Positions 9,761 to 16,804 of a stretch of DNA of 64,000 nucleotides are shown in pieces (positions within the stretch are counted from its first letter, which is position 1; each line of letters starts with the position of its first letter). The notes beneath the pieces were generated by a model, which was not told the origin of the DNA, ran no database searches, and saw only the letters and a list, made by a program, of their open reading frames with translations. Position numbers and translations under genes: made by a program. The stretch is from JAVBLQ01 sp031553435 (GTDB taxonomy: Bacteria > Bacteroidota > Bacteroidia > Bacteroidales > Azobacteroidaceae). The stretch covers positions 33,810 to 97,809 of the forward strand of contig JAVBLQ010000012.1 in NCBI GenBank assembly GCA_031553435.1, in the 5' to 3' direction.

Positions 9761-11370
9761 AAAAAAAACATCAGGCAAATAACACTAACGGCAGATTGAA
9801 AATACTTTTTCCAGTTGTTTCAATACTATTATTTGTTTGTGTATTTGCCGGCTCTACTCAAAAGCTGTCAGGACGAAAGACTGTTATCGAAATGTTGAAT
9901 TCCGATACTATGGGCCGGAGAGAAAACCTGGGTCCGGACATTCAAATTTTAAAAGGTAATGTTTCATTATTGCATGATAGTACTTTCATGTATTGCGACA
10001 GCGCCTACCTCAACAGAAAATTAAATACGCTGCAAGCTTTCGATAATATCAGAATTGAGCAAGGAGATACTTTATTTATCTATGGAGATTATTTAGTTTA
10101 CGAAGGAGATATCAAATTAGCCAAATTAAGACACAACGTCCGGATGGAAAACCGGAACACAACTTTATTCACCGATAGTTTTAATTTTGACCGGATTAAA
10201 AATATCGGTTATTTCATGCAGGGAGGAATGATTGTAGATGAACAAAACGAATTAACTTCCATATATGGACAGTATTCTCCCGGAACAAAAAAAGCCATCT
10301 TCAGAAGAAATGTAAAATTAGTCAATGATCAGTTTATATTAACTTCAGATACACTGAACTATAATACCAATACAAAAATAGCTGATATTGTGGGACCATC
10401 TGTTATCCAATCCGACAGCGGAACCATTTATTCCCACTCAGGATGGTACAATACAGCGACTGATCAATCCCAACTATTGTCAAGATCTACCGTAGTTAGC
10501 AAAGACAAATACAAAACAATAACAGCCGACACTTTATTTTACAACCGAACTACAGGTTTTGGCGAAGCTTTCGGAAATATGTATTTAACAGATACACTGA
10601 AAAAAGTTATTCTCACAGGTAATTATGGTTGGTACAATGAACGTACGGAAAACGCCTTCGCTACAGATTCAGCCCAATTCATCGAATATTCCAGAGGAGA
10701 CAGTCTGTTTCTTCATGCCGACACTTTGAAAATGATAACTGTAGAAAAAAACAACCATGAAGTTAAAGCTTATCATGGAGTACGTTTTTATAGAATAGAT
10801 TTACAAGGAGTCTGTGATTCTTTACAATACAACAGCAAAGATTCTGTCCTGAATTTATATCAGGATCCTATACTCTGGAATTCAGGTTATCAATTAACCG
10901 GTGATACCATTCAGATTTTTATGAATGACAGCACTGTTGACTTTGTTCATGTGATCGACTATGCATTTGCAATGGAAAAAGTGGATTCCACATATTTCAA
11001 TCAATTAAAAGGTAATGATTTAAAAGCTTATTTCGATGCCGGAGAATTGAAAAAAATATATGTAAGCGGAAATGCTGAAACAATTTTTTATCCTATGGAA
11101 AAAGATAGTACTTTCATAGGGATGAATAATACTCAAAGCGGATTTTTTAGGCTCTTTATCAAAGACCGCAAAATGGAAAAAATGGTGATCTGGCCTGATC
11201 CCAAAGGATCGACAACTCCCTTGCCAGACCTGACTCCGGAAAACAAATTCCTGAAAAATTTTATTCTGTTTGATTACTTAAGACCCATTTCTCAAAAAGA
11301 TATCTTCAGAAATGTAAGAAGAAAAAAATCTGACGAACCTCAGAAAAGAAGTAACAAATTTGTGTATTGA
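9757..11370 (+). CDS. OstA-like outer-membrane biogenesis protein
   Basis: 537 aa from ATG 9757, which overlaps the surA stop as ATGA; an upstream in-frame ATG at 9748 is possible. A membrane anchor or signal (about residues 15-35) precedes repeated beta-strand motifs of the OstA/LptA type (ILKGNVSLLHDSTFMYCDSA, GDTLFIYGDYLVYEG, ITADTLFYN). OstA-like proteins carry or bind lipopolysaccharide. The surA-OstA-mutL order is typical of Bacteroidota. It lacks the large C-terminal barrel of true LptD, so a periplasmic LptA-like role is more likely. Confidence 0.82.
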   Translation: MKKKHQANNTNGRLKILFPVVSILLFVCVFAGSTQKLSGRKTVIEMLNSDTMGRRENLGPDIQILKGNVSLLHDSTFMYCDSAYLNRKLNTLQAFDNIRIEQGDTLFIYGDYLVYEGDIKLAKLRHNVRMENRNTTLFTDSFNFDRIKNIGYFMQGGMIVDEQNELTSIYGQYSPGTKKAIFRRNVKLVNDQFILTSDTLNYNTNTKIADIVGPSVIQSDSGTIYSHSGWYNTATDQSQLLSRSTVVSKDKYKTITADTLFYNRTTGFGEAFGNMYLTDTLKKVILTGNYGWYNERTENAFATDSAQFIEYSRGDSLFLHADTLKMITVEKNNHEVKAYHGVRFYRIDLQGVCDSLQYNSKDSVLNLYQDPILWNSGYQLTGDTIQIFMNDSTVDFVHVIDYAFAMEKVDSTYFNQLKGNDLKAYFDAGELKKIYVSGNAETIFYPMEKDSTFIGMNNTQSGFFRLFIKDRKMEKMVIWPDPKGSTTPLPDLTPENKFLKNFILFDYLRPISQKDIFRNVRRKKSDEPQKRSNKFVY

Positions 11371-11377
11371 ATTCACC

Positions 11378-13177
11378 ATGAGCGATATCATCCATTTACT
11401 GCCAGATTCCATCGCCAATCAGATAGCTGCCGGAGAAGTCATTCAACGACCTTCATCCGTCATCAAAGAATTAGTGGAAAATGCTATTGATGCAAATGCA
11501 AATCATATCCAGATTGTTGTAAAGGATGCCGGTAGAACACTGATACAAGTCATTGACAATGGGAAAGGTATGTCTGAAACCGATGCCCGGATGGCATTTG
11601 AAAGACATGCTACATCTAAAATCAGCAAAGCCGATGATCTTTTTGCTCTGAGAACGATAGGCTTCCGCGGAGAAGCGCTGGCGTCTATTGCAGCTATTGC
11701 TCAGGTAGAACTAAAAACAAAAACACAGGAGCAAAATACCGGAACACAAATCGCCATATCCGGATCCAAAGTAGAAAAGCAAGAAGAAATTGCAACAAAT
11801 ACAGGGAGTACATTTTCTGTCAAAAATTTGTTTTATAATGTACCTGCCCGAAGAAAATTTCTCAAATCAAACGAAACAGAATTCCGAAATATCTTATCCG
11901 AATTCGAAAGGATTGCATTAATCAATCCGGAACTTTCTTTTTCTTTGATACACAATGGCATCGAAGTCTTTAATCTTCCAAGTTCCAATTTCCGGCAACG
12001 CATCATCAATGTGTTCGGAAAGGGACTTATTTCCAAACTTTTACCTGTCAATGTAGAGACATCTGTGGTAAAACTTTCAGGATTTGTAGGAACTCCTGAT
12101 TCTACGCGCAAAAGAGGAGCATTGCAGTTTTTGTTTGTCAATGGAAGATTTATGAAACATCCATATTTCCACAAAGCCGTAATGCAGGCATTCGAACCTT
12201 ACATTCCGCAAGGAGAAATGCCTAATTATTTCATCTGTTTTGATGTAGATCCTTCTCATATAGACGTAAATATACATCCTACCAAAACAGAAATCAAGTT
12301 TGAACACGAGCAAGTCATCTTTCCGATTATTACAGCATCCATCAAAGAAACTATCGGAAAAAGCAATGCAGCTCCGGCTATTGAATTTAACAGAGAAGGA
12401 GCAATCGATATTCCGGTTTACAACCGGGAAAAGGCAACATCGACATCGGCTCCTAAAATTAATTATAATTCGAGCTACAATCCATTTAAAGAAACTCCTA
12501 AACCTACTTATCAAAGACCCAATCTGGATTGGGAAAAATTATTCGAAAAAAAGACAAAAGAAGAAGTTAAAGAAGAAAAAATTATTCAGCCTCCTTCTTT
12601 ATTCGAGAATGAAGTATCTCATTTGCATTATACATACAAAGGAAAATATATCATCACTGCCATGAAATCAGGGTTGATGATTATTGACCAAAGAAGAGCT
12701 CATATCAAAATTTTATATGATCAATATTTGAACCAGATCACACAACGAAAAGGAGTTTCTCAGGGACTTTTATTTCCTGAAATTGTATCGTTTACACCTC
12801 AGGAAGCCTCTATTGTACCTGTGTTGTTAGAAGACTTGGCTTTTATCGGTTTTGATCTGGCTGATTTCGGCAACAATTCATATGCCATTAACGGAATCCC
12901 TTCCGGATTAGAAAATATCAATCCTGTAGAAACACTGAAAGATATGGTAAATAAAGCTATGGAAACAGGGTGTGAGGTCAAAGAGGAAATAAACGAAGCC
13001 TTGGCGCTTGCTTTGGCTAGAAAGGCAGCTATTCTTTATGGAAAAACATTGACAGCTGAAGAGGTTGAGTCTTTAATATCCAAACTCTTTTTATCACCTT
13101 CACCATATTACACTTCTGATGGGAAATTAATTATTTCCCTGCTAAATGATGATGAATTGGATAAACGATTCAAATGA
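11378..13177 (+). CDS. mutL: DNA mismatch repair protein MutL
   Basis: 599 aa. The N-terminal GHKL ATPase is intact: IANQIAAGEV, ELVENAIDANA, IDNGKGM and GFRGEALASI. A charged linker (about 340-415) leads to a C-terminal dimerisation domain. Where nicking MutL proteins have DQHA(X)2E(X)4E this one reads DQRRAHIKILYD (from residue 437), so the endonuclease metal site looks degenerate. ATG 11378 (MSDIIHLLP) is chosen over a TTG/ATG further upstream because it fits the conserved MutL start. Confidence 0.96.
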   Translation: MSDIIHLLPDSIANQIAAGEVIQRPSSVIKELVENAIDANANHIQIVVKDAGRTLIQVIDNGKGMSETDARMAFERHATSKISKADDLFALRTIGFRGEALASIAAIAQVELKTKTQEQNTGTQIAISGSKVEKQEEIATNTGSTFSVKNLFYNVPARRKFLKSNETEFRNILSEFERIALINPELSFSLIHNGIEVFNLPSSNFRQRIINVFGKGLISKLLPVNVETSVVKLSGFVGTPDSTRKRGALQFLFVNGRFMKHPYFHKAVMQAFEPYIPQGEMPNYFICFDVDPSHIDVNIHPTKTEIKFEHEQVIFPIITASIKETIGKSNAAPAIEFNREGAIDIPVYNREKATSTSAPKINYNSSYNPFKETPKPTYQRPNLDWEKLFEKKTKEEVKEEKIIQPPSLFENEVSHLHYTYKGKYIITAMKSGLMIIDQRRAHIKILYDQYLNQITQRKGVSQGLLFPEIVSFTPQEASIVPVLLEDLAFIGFDLADFGNNSYAINGIPSGLENINPVETLKDMVNKAMETGCEVKEEINEALALALARKAAILYGKTLTAEEVESLISKLFLSPSPYYTSDGKLIISLLNDDELDKRFK

Positions 13178-13187
13178 GTGCGTTGAA

Positions 13188-13222
13188 CGTTTAATATTTC
13201 AACCTTCAACATTAAACAAATA
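13188..13222. repeat. Heptad array after mutL
   Basis: GTTGAAC-GTTTAAT units followed by inverted TCAACCT-TCAACAT-TAAAC units. The arms are permuted rather than perfectly paired. Belongs to the NNTGAAA heptad family. Confidence 0.45.
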
Positions 13223-13231
13223 CTCCATTTT

Positions 13232-13861
13232 ATGAAAAAGATTTATTTATTAATCACATCGCTGTTAGTATTATTTTCTTGTCAATTACAAAAAAATGAA
13301 GAAACAACAGTAAATGACACAAAAGATCAAAAGAATCTTGTTGTGGAAAACATTTTGAGCCGGAGAAGTATCCGTTCATACAAAACGGAACAAATCAAAG
13401 AAAGCCAGCTGGACACCATTATCAAATGTGGAATCAACGCTCCAAGCGCAATGAACAGACAATCATGGGAGGTTAGAATCATTCAGAATGCCGAACTGAT
13501 CAAAGAAATCAACAGTGGTTTTGCTGCATTCAGTAAAAAAGAAGATCCCAATTACAGTGTATTTTACAATGCTCCTACTGTCGTTTTGATTGCCGCTCAA
13601 AAAGATAATCCGATGAGTCCGATCGACTGTGCTTTATTGGGAGAAAACATGGTGCTGGCCGCTGAATCCATGAATATAGGTTCTTGTATCATTGCCGGAC
13701 CTATGGGTTATTTAAACTCGGAAGAGGCTGCTAAAACGATCCTCCCGAAATTATCTCTGCCAGAAGGTTATGCACCTCTTTACACCATCGCATTAGGATA
13801 TAAAAATGAAAATCCGGATGCTAAACCAAGAGATGCTGCGAAAGTACAGGTGATTAAATAA
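13232..13861 (+). CDS. Nitroreductase-family lipoprotein
   Basis: 209 aa. Residues from about 38 on are a nitroreductase fold (NILSRRSIRSYKTEQI, INAPSAMNRQSWEVR, GENMVLAAESMNIGSCIIA), an FMN-dependent NAD(P)H oxidoreductase family. Unusually, it starts with a lipoprotein signal: MKKIYLLITSLLVLFSC with the lipobox LFSC (Cys17), so the protein should be anchored in the envelope and not in the cytoplasm. It follows mutL by 54 bp. The substrate cannot be told from sequence. Confidence 0.86.
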   Translation: MKKIYLLITSLLVLFSCQLQKNEETTVNDTKDQKNLVVENILSRRSIRSYKTEQIKESQLDTIIKCGINAPSAMNRQSWEVRIIQNAELIKEINSGFAAFSKKEDPNYSVFYNAPTVVLIAAQKDNPMSPIDCALLGENMVLAAESMNIGSCIIAGPMGYLNSEEAAKTILPKLSLPEGYAPLYTIALGYKNENPDAKPRDAAKVQVIK

Positions 13862-13937
13862 TTGAAAATTGAAAGTGGAAAATTGAAAATGATTTTGTCA
13901 CGTGTAAGCAAGCATTTTTAATTTTCCACTTTCAATT
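13861..13937. repeat. Heptad hairpin between the nitroreductase gene and tsaE
   Basis: Four consecutive 7-mers ATTGAAA, ATTGAAA, GTGGAAA, ATTGAAA (13861-13888). An 18-bp perfect inverted repeat pairs 13867-13884 with 13920-13937. The loop contains CGTGTAAGCAAGC. The right arm encodes the last residues of TsaE and its stop codon. The two genes converge here, so it may act as a bidirectional 3' end structure. Confidence 0.85.
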
Positions 13938-14337
13938 GCCTTGAGCCGTCACTTTCTTCACTAATGTGTACATGGACAGTGTCGGAAGGAAGAAGTTCTT
14001 CAATTTTTTCCGGCCATTCAATGAAGCAAATGGCTCCGGAATAAAAATAATCTTCACAACCGATATTATACGCTTCTTCTATTTTGTTAATCCGGTAAAA
14101 ATCAAAGTGATATATCAATTCGAGAGAATCAGAACGATATTCATTGATGATAGCAAATGTCGGACTGTTGATTACATCTTCAACACCTAAAGCTTCACAA
14201 ACGGCTTTGATGAATGTTGTTTTTCCTGCACCCATTTTTCCGTGAAAGGCAAAAACGGTATTATCTCCCATTTGACGGATGAATTCGTTGGCGGCGAGGG
14301 AAATCTCTTCTAAGTTTGGAATTTTTATTGTAACCAT
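13918..14337 (-). CDS. tsaE: tRNA threonylcarbamoyladenosine biosynthesis ATPase TsaE
   Basis: 139 aa P-loop protein that works with TsaB and TsaD to make t6A37 in ANN-decoding tRNAs. Walker A is GKMGAGKTTF, followed by the TsaE signature SPTFAIINEY and HFDFYRI, and FIEWPEKIEELLP near the end. The C-terminal residues QLKVEN are written by the arm of a heptad hairpin, so the end of the protein may have been set by that repeat. It lies downstream of porX on the same strand, 99 bp away. Confidence 0.95.
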   Translation of the reverse strand: MVTIKIPNLEEISLAANEFIRQMGDNTVFAFHGKMGAGKTTFIKAVCEALGVEDVINSPTFAIINEYRSDSLELIYHFDFYRINKIEEAYNIGCEDYFYSGAICFIEWPEKIEELLPSDTVHVHISEESDGSRQLKVEN

Positions 14338-14344
14338 TTTTTTT

Positions 14345-14425
14345 GTGAATGGTGAAAAGTGAAATTCGCTTCGCTCATCGTGAATATATACACACTATTC
14401 ACTTTTCACAAGGAAGCGTAGCGAT
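14345..14425. repeat. Heptad hairpin between porX and tsaE
   Basis: GTGAATG, GTGAAAA and GTGAAAT units; 12-bp perfect arms GTGAAAAGTGAA (14352-14363) and TTCACTTTTCAC (14398-14409). The loop side holds TTCGCTTCGCTC, and GAAGCGTAGCGAT lies just beyond the right arm, a second short inverted motif that recurs near 46.2 and 55.3 kb. Confidence 0.75.
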
Positions 14426-14436
14426 CTTCACCCTCA

Positions 14437-15990
14437 CTATTTGGGTTCTAATGTTATAAACGGTACCATCATCTCTTCCATTGAAATACCTCCGTGTTGG
14501 AAGGTATTCATATAGTAAGAAACATAGTGATTGTAATTGTTGGGATAGGCAAAAAAATCTTCGTTCATCGCAAAAATGTATTTTGAGCTGACATTAGGAG
14601 AGGGGAGTCCTGCTTTGGCAGGCTCTTTTATCTCAAATACTTCTTTGGGATTGTAAGAAAGGTTTTTACCTACTTTATAGCGCAAATTTGTATTCGTATT
14701 TTTGTCTCCTACCACTTTAATCGGATTGTTTGCCCGGATTGTTCCGTGGTCAGTAGTCAATATTACCTTGAATCCTTTAGCAGCCAATTGCCGGAACAGA
14801 TCCAAAGTAGTGGAATGTTTGAACCAGGAACTGGTCAACGAACGATATGCAGCTTCAGATGATGCCAGTTCACGAATCATTTTTGATTCTGTCCGGGCGT
14901 GCGACAGCATATCAATGAAATTAATAACAATGATGTTCAACTGATTATTTGTCAGATTTCCAAGATTCGTTAATAATTTCTCTCCATAAGCCGATTCATT
15001 GATTTTGTGGTATGAAAAATGATATTTCTTACGGAATCGTTCAATTTGGGTTTGAATCAGAGGTTCTTCATTCAGATTCTTTCCTTCTTCCGATTCTTCG
15101 TCCACCCAGAGTTCAGGAAACATTTGCGAAATCTGCAATGGCATCAGTCCGGAGAAAATAGAATTCCGTGCATATTGAGTGGCTGTCGGGAGAATGCTGT
15201 AATAGAGTTCTTCATTGACAGTGAAAAATTCGGAAATCATATCCTGTACCACACGCCATTGGTCTAAACGAAAATTGTCTATCAAGATGAAGAATATTTT
15301 TTCGTCCTGATCTAATAATGGAAATATTTTTTTCTTGAAAAGATCGGGACTCATCAGCGGACGATTGTCGGGATTTGCAATCCAGTCCAGGTAATTTTTG
15401 CGTATGAATTTTCCGAAAACCTGATTGGCTTCTACTTTTTGTGTTTGAAGAAGATCAGACATATCGGTTTGTGAATCGGCTAATTCAAGTTCCCAGTAAA
15501 TGATTTTTTTGTAAACTTCCTTCCAATCATCGGCAGTGAAAGAATCATTGATTTGCATGCCGATCCTGTTGAATTGCTGTTGATAACCGGATGTCGTTTT
15601 TTCTGTAATTATCTGATTTTTATGGAGATTTTTCTTGATTGAAAGTAAAATCTGATTGGGATTGACCGGTTTGATCAGGTAGTCTGCAATTTTGCTTCCG
15701 ATTGCCTGATTCATGATGCTTTCTTCTTCACTTTTGGTGATCATTACCACCGGAATATTCGGGTTCATTTCGTGGATAATGGATAATGTTTCCAATCCGC
15801 TTAATCCGGGCATATTTTCATCGAGAAAGATGATGTCGAAAGATTGTTCTTTACAACAATCGATAGCATCTTGTCCGCTAACAACGGTTACCACTTCAAA
15901 ACCTTTTTCTTCCAAAAAGAAAATGTGGGGTTTGAGTAAATCTATTTCGTCGTCGGCCCAGAGGAGGCGGTCTTTTTTTATTGGAGTCAT
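14437..15990 (-). CDS. porX: PorX: response regulator with PglZ domain, type IX secretion regulator
   Basis: 517 aa from ATG 15990 (MTPIKKDRLL). A receiver domain (about 1-125) shows the acid pocket ADDE, phospho-acceptor Asp57 (IIFLDENMPG), MITKSE and LIKPVNP. The rest is a PglZ alkaline-phosphatase-like domain (LIDNFRLDQW, LTTDHGT, HARTESK). In Porphyromonas gingivalis, PorX pairs with PorY and controls type IX secretion. A longer frame from 16044 would overlap the GNAT gene and lacks family support. The start lies only 7 nt after the GNAT stop, so it may be read from the toxin operon promoter. Confidence 0.94.
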   Translation of the reverse strand: MTPIKKDRLLWADDEIDLLKPHIFFLEEKGFEVVTVVSGQDAIDCCKEQSFDIIFLDENMPGLSGLETLSIIHEMNPNIPVVMITKSEEESIMNQAIGSKIADYLIKPVNPNQILLSIKKNLHKNQIITEKTTSGYQQQFNRIGMQINDSFTADDWKEVYKKIIYWELELADSQTDMSDLLQTQKVEANQVFGKFIRKNYLDWIANPDNRPLMSPDLFKKKIFPLLDQDEKIFFILIDNFRLDQWRVVQDMISEFFTVNEELYYSILPTATQYARNSIFSGLMPLQISQMFPELWVDEESEEGKNLNEEPLIQTQIERFRKKYHFSYHKINESAYGEKLLTNLGNLTNNQLNIIVINFIDMLSHARTESKMIRELASSEAAYRSLTSSWFKHSTTLDLFRQLAAKGFKVILTTDHGTIRANNPIKVVGDKNTNTNLRYKVGKNLSYNPKEVFEIKEPAKAGLPSPNVSSKYIFAMNEDFFAYPNNYNHYVSYYMNTFQHGGISMEEMMVPFITLEPK

Positions 15991-15997
15991 GGTGTGT

Positions 15998-16579
15998 TTA
16001 TTGTATTTTTTTATCAACAATATACTTTTGCTCTCTTTTTGCATTTACATATGGAGAAATATCCAAATATATTTGCCTTGTGTTTTCATTTAAGTCGTTG
16101 TCTGAAAGGTATTCAAATCCCATATTCTCATAGTATCTTAATGATTTTTTATATGCGTCTACTATTATGAACTTACATGCACATTTTTCATTTTGTTCTA
16201 TGTCATAATTTATAACATTGTCCATTATTTTTCTACCCAATCCTGATTTTTGTAAATTCTTGCAAACAGCTAATCGTCTAATTTTAATAGCAGGAAAAGA
16301 TTTCAGATGTCTTTTAGGATGAGGCACCAGTTTTCTAATAAGTCTTTTAATAGCATTTTTAGATGAAAACGAAAATTGTTCTATGTCAAGGCTATCATTG
16401 AAAATGCTGTAATATGCAATGGTTTTTACATCATTTTCAAACACAATAGTTGTTGCTAATAATTCTTCGTTATAGTGTTTGGATTTTTCCAGTAAAAATT
16501 CATTTAAGTCTTTATCTCCACAGTCAAAAGGTTTAAAGGCAGATTTATTATCTACTTTGAATGAAACGTAATTATTCAT
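15998..16579 (-). CDS. GNAT acetyltransferase, probable TacT/AtaT-like toxin
   Basis: 193 aa GNAT-fold protein. It opens with FKPFDCGDKDLNEFL, typical of TacT/AtaT-type toxins that acetylate aminoacyl-tRNA. The acetyl-CoA motif is QKSGLGRKI after the strand IRRLAVCKNL, and YYENMGFEYL provides the catalytic-type Tyr near the C-terminus. A 53-codon gene ends 6 nt before its ATG, the usual antitoxin-first arrangement. Codon use is more AT-rich than in porX and porW on either side, which suggests transfer. Toxicity is inferred, not shown; a protein acetyltransferase is the alternative. Confidence 0.78.
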   Translation of the reverse strand: MNNYVSFKVDNKSAFKPFDCGDKDLNEFLLEKSKHYNEELLATTIVFENDVKTIAYYSIFNDSLDIEQFSFSSKNAIKRLIRKLVPHPKRHLKSFPAIKIRRLAVCKNLQKSGLGRKIMDNVINYDIEQNEKCACKFIIVDAYKKSLRYYENMGFEYLSDNDLNENTRQIYLDISPYVNAKREQKYIVDKKIQ

Positions 16580-16585
16580 TTTAGG

Positions 16586-16747
16586 TTATTTAGTTCTAAA
16601 GGTAGAACGTATCATTTGAGAGTTTTGCTCAATCCTTAACATTGTAACCGTGTCAATTTTTTTATTTTTGTTTTCTTCTAATTTTTTATAGAAGTTAACC
16701 GCATCTTTTCCTCTTATTATTGGAGTTGTTTTTATATCTCTTGCCAT
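16586..16747 (-). CDS. Small 53-aa protein, putative antitoxin of the GNAT pair
   Basis: Reads MARDIKTTPIIRGKDAVNFY at the N-terminus, is rich in Lys/Asn/Glu in the middle, and ends near MIRSTFRTK. Its stop lies 6 nt before the GNAT start, and a clear promoter (16770-16800) sits about 20 nt upstream. It is too short for default ORF calling. It does not look like the ribbon-helix-helix DUF1778 antitoxin of classical TacAT. Similar small proteins with a tPxxxGkDA core occur before GNAT genes in Bacteroidota as far as I recall. Antitoxin function is inference. Confidence 0.7.
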   Translation of the reverse strand: MARDIKTTPIIRGKDAVNFYKKLEENKNKKIDTVTMLRIEQNSQMIRSTFRTK

Positions 16748-16769
16748 GTTTTGCTTTTTTATTATAACA

Positions 16770-16800
16770 CAAAGATATACATTGTTGTTTTAATTTCAAA
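16770..16800 (-). promoter_or_regulatory. Promoter of the antitoxin-GNAT operon
   Basis: On the minus strand TTTG (16797-16800), a 19-bp spacer, then TATCTTTG (16770-16777): a full match to the Bacteroidota consensus TTTG-N19-TAnnTTTG. The predicted start is about 10-15 nt before the antitoxin ATG. It could also carry transcription on into porX and tsaE. Confidence 0.8.
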
Positions 16801-16804
16801 AATC

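Noticed and set aside
15991..16044. Longer porX start at 16044
   Set aside because: It would overlap the GNAT coding region and adds residues not typical of the receiver domain; ATG 15990 fits the family.
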